Positions 1 through 8,143 of a stretch of DNA of 64,000 nt are shown piece by piece. The translations under genes were made by a program, and so were the position numbers. Below the pieces are notes generated by a model that worked only from the letters and a program-made list of their open reading frames with translations, was not told the DNA's origin and ran no database searches. Numbering within the stretch: position 1 is the stretch's first letter; each line of letters opens with the position of its first letter. Source of the stretch: an uncultured Oscillospiraceae bacterium (lineage in GTDB: Bacteria > Bacillota > Clostridia > Oscillospirales > Oscillospiraceae); the NCBI GenBank assembly GCA_947599925.1, contig CANQFT010000003.1, positions 83,318-147,317 on the forward strand. The letters run 5' to 3'.

Positions 1-791
1 GTGGCCAGCACCCGGTTCTCCACCAGGGCCTCTCTGGACAAAAGCCGCATCCCCAGCTGCTCCTTGGACATCTCCAGGGAGAACACCGCCACGCTCTTGC
101 CGGAGAACTTGCCCGCGTGGAGGGCCATATTCAGCGCGATGGAGGTCTTGCCCATGCCCGGCCGTCCGGCCAGGATGATGAGGTCGGACTTGTTGAGGCC
201 GGTGAGGGCCCGGTCCAGCACCTTCAGACCCGTGGGGATGCCGGGGATCTGCTCGCCGGAGGCGGCCAGATCGCCCAGCCGTTCCAGCAGACTGGGCACG
301 ATGCCCGCCAGGGGCTCCAGGCTGGTGGCGCTGCGGCCTTGGCGCAGGGCGTAGATCCTCTGCTCGGCCATCTCCAGCACGTTTTCGCCGGTCTCCTTGC
401 CCTCCCGCACCAGCTCCGTCACCTCGCCGCAGGTCTGCCCCAACCGGCGCAGGAGGGACTTGTCCTTGACGATCTCCACATAGAGCTCCACATTGGCCGC
501 CGTGGGCGTGACCTCCATGAGCTGCTTGAGGTAGGCCGCCGAGGTCTGCTCGTCATAGGCGCCGTTTTGCCGCAGTTTTTCCAGCAGAGTCACCAGGTCG
601 ATCTTCTGGGAGTAGTTGAACATGGAGTAGATGCTCTCATAGAGTTCCCGGTTCTGCCGCATATAGAAGTCCTCCGGGCGCAGCTTCTCGATGACCAGGG
701 GAATGCACGCCTCGTCAATGAGCATGGCGCCCAGCACGGACTGCTCCGCCTCCAAGGAGTGGGGCAGCTGGTGGGACAAGATCTCGTCCAT
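1..791 (-). CDS. dnaB: replicative DNA helicase DnaB (C-terminal part lies outside the window)
   Basis: This is the hexameric helicase that unwinds DNA at the replication fork. The visible 263 codons start with MDEILSHQLPHSLEAEQSVL, the typical DnaB N-terminal helical domain. The linker follows, and then the RecA-like core with Walker A AGRPGMGKTS and the segment VFSLEMSKEQL. The reading frame is still open at base 1, so the rest of the ATPase domain is missing. The ATG at 791 follows a good AAGGGAGGTG ribosome site. It is the last gene of the gdpP-rplI-dnaB unit, a gene order conserved in Firmicutes, 84 bases after rplI. The identification is firm from the motifs. Confidence 0.96.
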   Translation of the reverse strand, partial: MDEILSHQLPHSLEAEQSVLGAMLIDEACIPLVIEKLRPEDFYMRQNRELYESIYSMFNYSQKIDLVTLLEKLRQNGAYDEQTSAAYLKQLMEVTPTAANVELYVEIVKDKSLLRRLGQTCGEVTELVREGKETGENVLEMAEQRIYALRQGRSATSLEPLAGIVPSLLERLGDLAASGEQIPGIPTGLKVLDRALTGLNKSDLIILAGRPGMGKTSIALNMALHAGKFSGKSVAVFSLEMSKEQLGMRLLSREALVENRVLA

Positions 792-875
792 GAAAAAACA
801 CCTCCCTTGGAAGCGGGCCCCGGCCCGCGGCGGCGCTGTCTGCTTGGCCTCTTACTTGACCGCTGATTTGGCCTC

Positions 876-1325
876 TTATTTGGCCTCGGTGACGGTAACG
901 TGGATGACGCCGTTGATCTCATAGCCCAGCTTGCACTTGAGGGTATAGGCCCCAAAGGTCTTGATGGGCTCGTCCTGGACGATCTTGGCCTTGGGGATGT
1001 CCATGCCGTGCTGGACCTTCAGCGCCTCGGAGACCTCCTTGCTGGTCACCGAGCCAAACAGCCGTCCGCCGTCGCCGCCCTTGGCCTGGATGATGACCTG
1101 GGTGGACTCCAGCGCGGCGGCCAGCCGCTCGGCCTCCGCCTTCTCCGCGGCCTCGCGGGCCTTGCGGGCCCTGTCCTGGACCTTCATGGTGTTCAGGTTT
1201 TCCGCCGTGGCGGGCACGGCCAGCTTCCTGGGCAGGAGAAAGTTCCGGGCGTAGCCGTCGCTGGCCTCGATCAGCTGGCCCTTCTTGCCCTGGCCCTTCA
1301 CATCTTGCTGGAGGATCACTTTCAT
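876..1325 (-). CDS. rplI: 50S ribosomal protein L9
   Basis: This 149-residue protein starts MKVILQQDVKGQGKKGQL and contains GYARNFLLPRKLAVPAT, the highly conserved L9 N-terminal 23S rRNA-binding domain. A long helix rich in Ala, Glu and Arg follows, then the C-terminal domain. The length is normal for L9. The ATG at 1325 was chosen because the family begins exactly at MKVIL; an in-frame start 20 codons upstream would add a non-conserved extension running into gdpP. It lies 34 bases after gdpP and 84 before dnaB, so it is probably cotranscribed from the gdpP promoter. Confidence 0.97.
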   Translation of the reverse strand: MKVILQQDVKGQGKKGQLIEASDGYARNFLLPRKLAVPATAENLNTMKVQDRARKAREAAEKAEAERLAAALESTQVIIQAKGGDGGRLFGSVTSKEVSEALKVQHGMDIPKAKIVQDEPIKTFGAYTLKCKLGYEINGVIHVTVTEAK

Positions 1326-1359
1326 GGGGTTCCCATCCTTTCTGTCAAAACACTGGGGA

Positions 1360-3357
1360 TCACTGTTCCTCAAAATACTTGTCAATGGCGGCCTTCAGCT
1401 CCGCCAAGACCTGACCCACGCTCTTGCCGGGGATCTGCGCCCCGGCCGCCGCCGCGTTGCCGCCGCCGCCCAAGCTCTCCAGGATCACCTGCACATTGGT
1501 CTTGCCCATGCTCCGGCCGGAGACCATCGTCACCCCGTCCACGCCGGGAAAGACCACAAAGGAGCTCTCGATGCCGGAGATGTTCAACAGTTCGTCGGCA
1601 CACTGGGCCGCCGTGACCCGGCTGATGGGCTCGTTCGCCGCCACCAGCGCCAGGGCGTCCCGGTAGAGCCGGGCGGAACGGATCAGATCCAGCTTGGCGA
1701 TGGTGCCGGCCAGGTCGGTCTGGAAGAGCTTTTTCACCTCGGCAGTGTCCGCGCCGGCCCGCCGGAGGAAGGCCGCCGCCTCAAAGGTCCGGCCGCCGGT
1801 ACGCATGGTGAAGTTCTTCGTGTCCAGCATGATACCCGCCAGCAGGGCCTCCGCCTCGACCCGGAAGAGGTCCGCCGAATCCAGCAGATATTGCAGCAAC
1901 TCCACCACCAGCTCACAGGCGGAGGAGGCGTAGGGCTCGTGGAAGTTGAGGGCCGCCCCCTCGATATACTCCGCCGCCCGCCTGTGGTGGTCGATCACGG
2001 CCACCTTGGTACACCGCTCCAGCAGTTGGGGCTCCAACACCTGGTCGGGCCGGTTGGTGTCCACCACCACCAGCAGCGTGGCCGGCCCCGCCATGTCCGC
2101 GGCCTGGCCCCTGGAGATAAACCGCTCCCGGTAGTGCTCCTGGGCCTGGAGCCGCTGGGTCATGGCCCTGCCCGGATAGGCGCCCGGCTCGTCCACGATC
2201 CACGCCTCCACCCCCAGCTTCCGGCAGGCGGCGCACACCCCCGCGCAGGCGCCGATGGCGTCCATGTCAGGGGACTTGTGGCCCATGACCAGGATCTGCT
2301 GGGAGTCGGCGATGAGGCCCTTGAGGGCGTTGGCCATCACCCGGCTCTTCACCTTGGTCCGCTTCTCCGTCTCCTTGGCGTGGCCGCCGTAGAAGTCAAA
2401 GGTGTCCCGGCTCCGCACCACCGCCTGGTCGCCGCCCCTGGACAGGGCGGTCTCCACCGACAGGGAGGCGAAGCGGTAGAGCTCCTGGAACCCCGCCGCC
2501 TCGCGGCCCACGCCGATGGAGAGGGTCACAGGGCTGCCGTCGGCGCTCTTGATCTGGCGCACATCCTCCAAAATGGAGAACTTGGCGTCCACAAAGTCCT
2601 GGAGATACCGCTCCTCAAAGATGAAGAGGTAACGGTCCCGGTCAATGCTGGAAAAGAGGCCGCCGCTGGGCTCCACCCAGGCCGCCAGCCGCTGGTTGAT
2701 CTCGCTCAGAATGGCGCTGCGGGCCGAATCGGACACCGTTTTCAGCACCTCTTCGTAGTTGTCGATGACCAGCAGGGCCACCACCGGACGGCTGGCCCGG
2801 TACTCGTCCCGCGCCGCGGCCAGGTCGGTGATGTCCACCCAGTAGGTGGTGGCCAAAAAGCCGCTGGAGCGGGAGCGCTCGTCGGTGCGGACCAGGTGCC
2901 CGAAGATCTGGAAGCGCCGCTTGCCCAGGGCCACCTCCTGGGGACACAGGCTCTTGCCCTCCATGAGCCACTTGGTGGAAAACCCCTCCACCAAGCTGTC
3001 CAGCCGGGTGTCAAACAGGTGCTCCCGCTCGCCCGCGGCGTGGAGAAAGCGGTCGTTGCTCCAGATGATCTCCCCGGACTCCGGCCGGAAGATGACCATG
3101 GGCAGCGGGGAGTTCACCATGGCGTCCTTGGCGGCCACGTCCATGTCCCCGTTGAGGGCGCTCATAAACTTGACGATGGCCTTCTTCCGCCGTTTGTGGT
3201 CGGCCCGGAAGGCCAGATAGCACATCACCGCCACCAGCGCCTCCACCAGCCCCAGGGCGTACTCCCCCAACAGCATCGTGACCACCGCGAACAGCGCCAG
3301 CAGTACAAAGGACAGCTGGGACCCAGGGCCCAGCGCCCAGTTCTTGTTGGTTTTCAC
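1360..3357 (-). CDS. gdpP: cyclic-di-AMP phosphodiesterase GdpP (DHH/DHHA1, membrane bound)
   Basis: This 665-residue protein matches the GdpP (YybT) layout. Two membrane segments lie at about residues 14-48, followed by a degenerate PAS-like region, a degenerate GGDEF domain (about 170-305, with DRDRYLFIF where an active GGDEF signature would be), and a DHH/DHHA1 phosphoesterase. The catalytic motifs are GHKSPDMDAIG near residue 360 and VIDHHRR near residue 452. Known GdpP enzymes hydrolyse c-di-AMP to pApA at the membrane and so influence cell wall and potassium homeostasis. The start is a GTG at 3357 behind GGAGGAGGTG. A strong promoter lies 60 bases upstream. It heads the gdpP-rplI-dnaB unit. 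Confidence 0.95.
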   Translation of the reverse strand: MKTNKNWALGPGSQLSFVLLALFAVVTMLLGEYALGLVEALVAVMCYLAFRADHKRRKKAIVKFMSALNGDMDVAAKDAMVNSPLPMVIFRPESGEIIWSNDRFLHAAGEREHLFDTRLDSLVEGFSTKWLMEGKSLCPQEVALGKRRFQIFGHLVRTDERSRSSGFLATTYWVDITDLAAARDEYRASRPVVALLVIDNYEEVLKTVSDSARSAILSEINQRLAAWVEPSGGLFSSIDRDRYLFIFEERYLQDFVDAKFSILEDVRQIKSADGSPVTLSIGVGREAAGFQELYRFASLSVETALSRGGDQAVVRSRDTFDFYGGHAKETEKRTKVKSRVMANALKGLIADSQQILVMGHKSPDMDAIGACAGVCAACRKLGVEAWIVDEPGAYPGRAMTQRLQAQEHYRERFISRGQAADMAGPATLLVVVDTNRPDQVLEPQLLERCTKVAVIDHHRRAAEYIEGAALNFHEPYASSACELVVELLQYLLDSADLFRVEAEALLAGIMLDTKNFTMRTGGRTFEAAAFLRRAGADTAEVKKLFQTDLAGTIAKLDLIRSARLYRDALALVAANEPISRVTAAQCADELLNISGIESSFVVFPGVDGVTMVSGRSMGKTNVQVILESLGGGGNAAAAGAQIPGKSVGQVLAELKAAIDKYFEEQ

Positions 3358-3416
3358 AGGCCGGCACCTCCTCCGGGAAGTCGCGCGCCAAGGCGTAATG
3401 TGGGATGTATTCCAGT

Positions 3417-3445
3417 ATTATAGCAAATCTTGGACAAAGAAACAA
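3417..3445 (-). promoter_or_regulatory. promoter of gdpP-rplI-dnaB
   Basis: On the minus strand TTGTTT (3440-3445) and a perfect TATAAT (3417-3422) are separated by 17 bp. The element lies 60 bp upstream of the gdpP GTG. Confidence 0.8.
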
Positions 3446-3476
3446 GCAAAAGATAAAAGTCCGTTTTATGGGACTT
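3430..3476 (+). promoter_or_regulatory. possible divergent promoter and small inverted repeat before the 39-codon ORF
   Basis: TTGGAC (3430-3435) and GATAAA (3452-3457) sit 16 bp apart and could drive the small plus-strand ORF at 3543. They overlap the gdpP promoter on the other strand. Just downstream, AAGTCC (3457-3462) and GGACTT (3471-3476) form a 6-bp inverted repeat that could be an operator. The evidence is weak. Confidence 0.35.
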
Positions 3477-3542
3477 CTATCCTGGTAAGATGGTCCCGTA
3501 AGCAAGAGAGCGCGGCGCGCCGAAAGGAAGGAGGTCATTTTC

Positions 3543-3662
3543 ATGTATCGCTACTACGAGATCCGCTATGTGGGCGGCCATGTGGAGGTCTACCTGGCCG
3601 GGGAGTTCCAGTTCTCCGCCGACAGCGAGTCCGAAGCCCTGGCCGAGCTGGGCGCGGCGTAA
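3543..3662 (+). CDS. small conserved-looking ORF, 39 residues, function unknown
   Basis: The ATG at 3543 is preceded by a strong GGAAGGAGGTC ribosome site. The 39-residue product begins MYRYYEIRYVGGHVEVYLAG and ends ALAELGAA. It has no membrane segment or cysteine and looks like a small beta-beta-alpha unit. An intrinsic terminator starts at its stop codon, and a possible promoter lies at 3430-3457. A ribosome site, stop and terminator arranged this tightly make a real translated gene likely, although nothing identifies its function. It stands alone between the gdpP unit and the tatD unit. Confidence 0.6.
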   Translation: MYRYYEIRYVGGHVEVYLAGEFQFSADSESEALAELGAA

Positions 3663-3695
3663 AAAAAGCGGGTCACGGACCCGCTTTTTTCTTTT
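3661..3695. terminator. bidirectional intrinsic terminator
   Basis: AAAAAAGCGGGTC and GACCCGCTTTTTT pair around a three-base ACG loop, with T tracts on both sides. It serves the 39-residue ORF on plus and the tatD/radical SAM unit on minus. The radical SAM stop codon overlaps its edge. Confidence 0.9.
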
Positions 3696-4308
3696 AGTCC
3701 GGGATGTAGGCCCGGACCCGGAGGGTGGCCCCAAGGCTCTGGGCCAGGGCGCGGCACCGCTCCAGCTCCTCCGGGCTCTTGTCCTTGTCCACCACCGTCA
3801 TCACCACCTTGGGGACGTACCGGGCCGCCCGTCTGGTAAAGTCCAGCATGGCCTCCCACGCCGCCTCCCCGTCCCTGGGCTGGGTGACGGCGCGGTACTC
3901 CTCCGCCGTGGAGCCGTTGAGGGAGACGGACACCGTATCCACCCGCCCGGCCAGCTCCGGGGCAATGTCTCGGCCCAGGATCAGGTCGGCGTGGCCGTTG
4001 GTGTTGATCCGCACCGGGGGCAGCCCGCCCTGGGCCTTGAGCCGGTCGATGACGCGGGCGATGTCGTCCCAGCGGAAGATGGGCTCTCCAAAGCCGCAGA
4101 AAACCACTTCCCGGTAGACCGCCAGGTCCCTGGTGGCGAAGTCCGCCAGGGCCTCGTCCACGGTGGGCTCGTGCTCCAGCCACAGATCGTCGGCGTAGAT
4201 GCTGCCCTTGTGCCCGTTGTGCCGCAGGCAAAAGACGCAGGCGCAGTCACATCGGTTGGTCAGATTCACATACAGCGCGCCCTCGTACTCATAGGTGATG
4301 GTCATCAT
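3694..4308 (-). CDS. TatD-associated radical SAM protein
   Basis: This 204-residue protein carries the radical SAM cluster motif CxxxCxxC at Cys20, Cys24 and Cys27 (NRCDCACVFC), followed by FCGFGEPIFRWDD and the glycine motif region. It matches the family of short radical SAM proteins encoded beside tatD in clostridia and other anaerobes. The substrate is not known. The ATG at 4308 was chosen because AAGGAG at 4319-4324 lies 10 bases upstream; a second ATG follows immediately at 4305. The ribosome site overlaps the tatD stop codon, so the two genes are probably translationally coupled. Confidence 0.85.
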   Translation of the reverse strand: MMTITYEYEGALYVNLTNRCDCACVFCLRHNGHKGSIYADDLWLEHEPTVDEALADFATRDLAVYREVVFCGFGEPIFRWDDIARVIDRLKAQGGLPPVRINTNGHADLILGRDIAPELAGRVDTVSVSLNGSTAEEYRAVTQPRDGEAAWEAMLDFTRRAARYVPKVVMTVVDKDKSPEELERCRALAQSLGATLRVRAYIPD

Positions 4309-4315
4309 AAATTGC

Positions 4316-5086
4316 TCACTCCTTGATGTTGAAAAACCGCAGCGCGTTCTCATAGGTGGCCTGGGCCACGGTCTCCGCGTCCAGGCCCTTGACCTTGGCG
4401 ATCTTCTCGGCCACCAGATGGACGTAGCCCGAATCGTTGCGGCGGCCCCGGTAGGGCTCCGGGGTCAGATAGGGGGCGTCGGTCTCGATCATCAGCCGCT
4501 CCAGCGGGGCCCACTCCAACACCCGGATGGCCCTGCGGGCGTTTTTGTAGGTGATAACTCCGGTGAAGGACAGATACCAGCCCAGCCCCACCAAAGTCCT
4601 GGCGTCCTCCACCGAGCCGGAATAGCAGTGGAACACCCCTCTGGCCCCAGGGTGGGCCCGGACCGTCTCCAGCGCGTCGGCGTGGGCGTCCCTGTCGTGG
4701 ACCACGCAGGGCAGCCCCAACTCCTCCGAGAGCGTCAGCTGCTGGTCAAAGCACCGCCTCTGCAGTTCCCTGGGCGGGGCGTCCGGCCAGTGGTAGTCCA
4801 GCCCGATCTCGCCGATGGCCACCACCTTGGGCTCCTCCGCCAGCGCCCGCACCGCCGCCAGCTGTCCCTCGTCCCAATCGCCGCAGTTCTCCGGGTGGAC
4901 GCCCACAGCGGCGTAGACATGGCCGTGCCGCCGGGCCAGCTCCACGGCGGCCCGGCTGCTGGCCAGATCGTCGCCGGGGCACACCGTCAAAGTCACGCCC
5001 CGCTCCGGCAGACCGGCCACCAGGCTCTCCCTGTCCCCGTCAAAGGCGGAGGCCACATAGTGGGCGTGGGTATCAAACACTCGCAC
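4316..5086 (-). CDS. tatD: TatD-family metal-dependent hydrolase (DNase)
   Basis: This 256-residue amidohydrolase-fold protein starts VRVFDTHAHY, the N-terminal HxH metal site. It also has GEIGLDYHW and HDRDAH in the middle and a C-terminal METDAPYLTPEPYRG segment, all standard for TatD/YcfH. The family are metal-dependent nucleases or hydrolases of the cytoplasm. The GTG at 5086 was chosen because it lies just after AAGAGGTGAGGG and puts the HxH motif at the usual distance from the N terminus. Starting further upstream would add about 22 unrelated residues. A clear promoter is at 5115-5143, and the radical SAM gene follows 7 bases after the stop. Confidence 0.95.
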   Translation of the reverse strand: MRVFDTHAHYVASAFDGDRESLVAGLPERGVTLTVCPGDDLASSRAAVELARRHGHVYAAVGVHPENCGDWDEGQLAAVRALAEEPKVVAIGEIGLDYHWPDAPPRELQRRCFDQQLTLSEELGLPCVVHDRDAHADALETVRAHPGARGVFHCYSGSVEDARTLVGLGWYLSFTGVITYKNARRAIRVLEWAPLERLMIETDAPYLTPEPYRGRRNDSGYVHLVAEKIAKVKGLDAETVAQATYENALRFFNIKE

Positions 5087-5114
5087 AGCCCTCACCTCTT
5101 TTCCAGTGCCCCTT

Positions 5115-5143
5115 ATGATAGCACATCTGCCAGGGATTTGCAA
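5115..5143 (-). promoter_or_regulatory. promoter of tatD and its radical SAM partner
   Basis: TTGCAA (5138-5143) and TATCAT (5115-5120) on the minus strand are spaced by 17 bp, 29 bp before the tatD GTG. Confidence 0.75.
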
Positions 5144-5154
5144 GAAATCCACTC

Positions 5155-5183
5155 TTTACGGATGGAGGATCTTTGTGTATAAT
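5155..5183 (+). promoter_or_regulatory. promoter of the dnaD-like/dnaI-like pair
   Basis: TTTACG (5155-5160) and a perfect TATAAT (5178-5183) are spaced by 17 bp. The start codon is 40 bp downstream behind AAAGGAGGGGGG. Confidence 0.75.
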
Positions 5184-5223
5184 GGGAGAATACGTTGAGA
5201 CCTGTTGAAAGGAGGGGGGACCC

Positions 5224-6156
5224 ATGCCCGCGGTGACTTTGCCCGGCGGTGTGATCTCTCTGTCGGCGGAAAACGCCGACAAGCTGCTGGCCTCGGGCAA
5301 CGCCGACGCCGCCATGCTCTACCTGGCCCTCCTCCGCCACGGCGGGGAGTTGGCGCCCTGCCGCCAGGCCCTGGGCTGGAGCCAGGGCCGTCTGGACAGC
5401 GCCTACGACGCCCTGCGGCAAGACGCTCTGGTGGGCCCCGCCCCCACCCAGGGGCCCCTGCGGGACAGCGCGCCGCCGGAATATGTGACCCAGGACGTGG
5501 TGGCCGCGCTGGAGCGGGACGGGGACTTCGCCTCGCTCCAGCGGCAGGTGGAGCGGGAGCTGGGCAGCATCCTCTCCCCGGCGGACCTGAAGACCCTCTA
5601 CACCGTCTACGACTACCTGGCCCTGCCGCCGGAGGTGATCCTGCTCCTCACGTCCTGGTGCGTGGAGGAGACCGAGCGCAAGTACGGCCAGGGCCGGCGG
5701 CCCAGGATGTCGGTGCTGAAGAAGGAGGCCTTCCGCTGGCGGGACCGCGGCCTGGACACCCTTCCCGCCGCCGAGGAATTTCTCCGGGGCCAGAAGGGGC
5801 TCGCCCTGCGGGAGCGGACCCTGCTGCCCCTGCTGGGCATCCGGGACCGGGCGCCCTTGGACAAGGAGCGGGAGTACATCGCCGCGTGGGTGGACCTGGG
5901 CTTTGACGACGAGACCATCGCCCTGGCCCGCCAAAAGACCCTCTTGAAAAAGCAGAGCATGAGCTGGCCCTACATGAACTCCATCCTGAAAAACTGGCAC
6001 GCCAAGGGCCTGCACACCGTGGCGGAGGTAGAGGCGGGGGACCGCCCCGCCAAAGCGCCCAAGGCCTCCGCCCCGTCCCAGGGGGACCAGCAGAGCCGGC
6101 GCATGGCCCGCAACATCGCCGCCCTGCGGCGGACGGCGAAAAAAGACAGTCCATAA
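5224..6156 (+). CDS. DnaD-domain replication initiation protein
   Basis: This 310-residue protein has an N-terminal winged-helix-like part (about 1-95) and a DnaD/DnaB-type helical C-terminal domain around residues 110-260. The latter has YIAAWVDLGFDDETIALARQ and SWPYMNSILKNWHAKGLHT, which fit the conserved segments of DnaD domains (the YxxxI..W pattern). The C-terminal tail is basic (SRRMARNIAALRRTAKK). In Firmicutes such proteins help load the helicase at origins or restart sites. The neighbouring ATPase gene, 12 bases downstream, is the expected DnaI/DnaC-type loader. The start ATG has a strong ribosome site and its own promoter. Confidence 0.85.
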   Translation: MPAVTLPGGVISLSAENADKLLASGNADAAMLYLALLRHGGELAPCRQALGWSQGRLDSAYDALRQDALVGPAPTQGPLRDSAPPEYVTQDVVAALERDGDFASLQRQVERELGSILSPADLKTLYTVYDYLALPPEVILLLTSWCVEETERKYGQGRRPRMSVLKKEAFRWRDRGLDTLPAAEEFLRGQKGLALRERTLLPLLGIRDRAPLDKEREYIAAWVDLGFDDETIALARQKTLLKKQSMSWPYMNSILKNWHAKGLHTVAEVEAGDRPAKAPKASAPSQGDQQSRRMARNIAALRRTAKKDSP

Positions 6157-6168
6157 GGAGGATGCGCC

Positions 6169-7161
6169 GTGTCTTACGACCCCAAACATGTAAAAGAGGC
6201 CATGGGCCGCCTGGCCCTCCGGCGGGCGGAGCGCAAGGCGCGGCTGGCCTCCTTTGAGGCCCAGTGCCGCCAGCGTCTGCCCCAGCTTGCCGCCCTGGAC
6301 AGTGCCATCGGCCAGAGCGTCACAAAGGCCATCGCCGCCGCCCTCCAGCGGGGCGTGGACCCCACCGCGGCGGTGGAGGCGGCCCGGCGGGAGAACCTGG
6401 CGCTCCAGGCCCAGCGCCGGGAGCTTTTGGAGCGGGCGGGCATCGACCCCGCCCAGCTGGAGGACACGCCCCTCTGCCCCATCTGCGGCGACACCGGCTA
6501 CCACAACGGCAAGCTGTGCCAATGCGTGGGGGCCCTGTGCGCGGAGGAGAACCTGGCCCAGCTCTCCCGCCAACTGGACCAGAGCTACACCTTTGACGCC
6601 TTCTCCCTGTCCTGGTACAGCCCGGACTACGACGCCGCGCTGGACGGCTCGCCCAGGGACCTGATGGCCGACGTGCTGGCCGTCTGCAGGGACTACGCCC
6701 AGGACTTTCCCCGCCACCCCCACAAGAACCTCTACCTCTACGGCGGCACGGGCCTTGGCAAGACCCTGCTCTCCGGCTGTGTGGCCCGGGCCGTGGCCCA
6801 GCGGGGGTATTGGACGGTCTACGCCACCGCCGGGGCCCTCTTCCGGGCCTACGAGGATGTAAAATTTGGCCGGGACCCCTCCGGCGGCGCCCAGGAGGAC
6901 CTGCGCCGCTTCGAGGGCTGCGACCTTTTGGTGCTGGACGACCTGGGCAGCGAGCTGACCACGCCCTTTGTCCAGTCCGCCCTCTACCAACTGCTCAACC
7001 AGCGGATGCTGGAAAACCGCCGCATGGTGATCTCCAGCAACCTGGACATGGACGCCGTCCGCCAGCGCTACACGCCCCAGGTGGCCTCCCGTCTGGAGGG
7101 GGAGTTCCAGGAACTCCCCTTCGTGGGCCGGGACATCCGCATCCAGCGCAAGGAGGGCTAA
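6169..7161 (+). CDS. DnaC/DnaI-type helicase loader ATPase
   Basis: This 330-residue AAA+ protein has a cysteine cluster (CPICGDTGYHNGKLCQC, residues about 104-120) that probably binds zinc. Walker A (LYGGTGLGKTLLS, about 190) and Walker B (LLVLDDLGSE) follow. The pattern is that of DnaI/DnaC proteins that deliver the DnaB helicase. It begins with GTG at 6169 behind AAGGAGGATG and is cotranscribed with the DnaD-like gene. Its TAA overlaps the stop codon of the convergent gene at 7158, so no spacer or terminator separates the two. Confidence 0.9.
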   Translation: MSYDPKHVKEAMGRLALRRAERKARLASFEAQCRQRLPQLAALDSAIGQSVTKAIAAALQRGVDPTAAVEAARRENLALQAQRRELLERAGIDPAQLEDTPLCPICGDTGYHNGKLCQCVGALCAEENLAQLSRQLDQSYTFDAFSLSWYSPDYDAALDGSPRDLMADVLAVCRDYAQDFPRHPHKNLYLYGGTGLGKTLLSGCVARAVAQRGYWTVYATAGALFRAYEDVKFGRDPSGGAQEDLRRFEGCDLLVLDDLGSELTTPFVQSALYQLLNQRMLENRRMVISSNLDMDAVRQRYTPQVASRLEGEFQELPFVGRDIRIQRKEG

Positions 7162-7619
7162 CCCAGCCCCCGCCCCAGGGCCAGCAGCGCCCCGCACAAA
7201 CACAAAAACTCCTCCGGCGTCTGCGTCGCCCGGTCAAAGGGCAGCACCCACTCCTGCCGCTCCACCGTGGCGCCCGCCAGCGTGACCAGCTCCCTCTGCA
7301 AGCAGACCGACACACTGCCGCCGTCCAGACTGGAGAGGGTCAGGGTGTTCTGCCGCCCCAGCCCGTAGCTCACCGCCGAGGCGGCCTGGACCTTGCGGGC
7401 CAGGGCGACGTTGTCCCCAGGCAGCAGGGCCAGCCGGGGCCGGACCACGCCCGCCCCCGCCAGGGCCGTGGCGTCGGGGGCGATGATGAGCCCGGCGCAG
7501 AGGCCCCTGGCAAAATCCGCCGGGTGCGTGCCCCACAAAAATTGGAACTCCGCGCCCAGCGCGGCCTCCAGCCGCCGGACCAGGGCCTCTCCCCCGCTCC
7601 AAACTCCCACCGTCTCCAT
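7158..7619 (-). CDS. hypothetical protein, 153 residues
   Basis: I do not recognise this protein. It is soluble, with no signal peptide or membrane segment. It runs from METVGVWSGGEALVRRLEAA to LCLCGALLALGRGLG. The middle contains LALLPGDNVALARKVQAASAV and SYGLGRQNTLTLSSL, faintly reminiscent of the C-terminal part of Mur ligases, which is too weak to name it. The ATG at 7619 follows AGGTGGGG. Its last four bases overlap the end of the convergent loader gene. Codon usage matches the neighbours, which supports a real coding region. Confidence 0.7.
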   Translation of the reverse strand: METVGVWSGGEALVRRLEAALGAEFQFLWGTHPADFARGLCAGLIIAPDATALAGAGVVRPRLALLPGDNVALARKVQAASAVSYGLGRQNTLTLSSLDGGSVSVCLQRELVTLAGATVERQEWVLPFDRATQTPEEFLCLCGALLALGRGLG

Positions 7620-7692
7620 GTCCGGACCCCACCTTTCTCTCCGGCTAGTTTGCGGCGTTTTTGAAAAAATACAAGGCCCCGCGCTTTTTTTC

Positions 7693-7721
7693 TTGTATTT
7701 TCCGGCGATATGGACTACAAT
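7693..7721 (+). promoter_or_regulatory. promoter of asp23-fakA(-ychF)
   Basis: TTGTAT (7693-7698) and TACAAT (7716-7721) are spaced by exactly 17 bp, 61 bp upstream of the asp23 ATG. Confidence 0.75.
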
Positions 7722-7782
7722 AGTAAAATAGACACCAGATCCTGCCGTGGGCCCGGCCCGCGAAGAAAGGGAGGTTCCAGTT

Positions 7783-8130
7783 ATGAAGCTGATCACCGAC
7801 AAGGGCGAGATCCGCATCTCCAACGACGTCTTTTCCAAACTCACCGGCGCGGCGGCCACCAACTGCTTTGGGGTAAAGGGCATGGCGGTGCGCTCCAAGA
7901 CCGACGGCCTGGTCCACCTGCTGCGCCGGGAGTCCATGTCCAAGGGCGTGCGCGTTGTCACCAACGACGACGGCTCGGTCTCCATCCAGCTCCACATCAT
8001 CGTGGACGCCGGGGTGAACCTGATGGCCGTGTCCCGCTCCATTATGAACGAGGTGCGCTACAATGTCTCCCGCCTCACCGGTGTAGAGGTCAAGAACGTA
8101 GATGTCTGCATTGACTCCATGACCAACTGA
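7783..8130 (+). CDS. Asp23/Gls24 family envelope stress protein
   Basis: This 115-residue protein contains ISNDVFSKLTGAAATNCFGV and the VSIQLHIIVDAGVNLMAV strand region of the Asp23/Gls24 (YloU) family. These are small membrane-associated or cytoplasmic proteins tied to envelope homeostasis. The ATG at 7783 was chosen over an upstream in-frame one because it sits after AAAGGGAGG and because the family starts close to MKLITDKGEI. It lies 13 bases before the fatty acid kinase gene, the same pairing as yloU-yloV in Bacillus. Confidence 0.92.
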   Translation: MKLITDKGEIRISNDVFSKLTGAAATNCFGVKGMAVRSKTDGLVHLLRRESMSKGVRVVTNDDGSVSIQLHIIVDAGVNLMAVSRSIMNEVRYNVSRLTGVEVKNVDVCIDSMTN

Positions 8131-8143
8131 GGAGGTCCACACC

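Noticed and set aside
2440..2870. Active diguanylate cyclase domain in GdpP
   Set aside because: The GGDEF signature is replaced (DRDRYLF), as in other GdpP proteins, so c-di-GMP synthesis is unlikely.
1285..3423. A 712-codon plus-strand frame opposite gdpP
   Set aside because: The minus-strand GdpP has all catalytic motifs. The plus frame has His/Gly/Leu low-complexity composition and no ribosome site.
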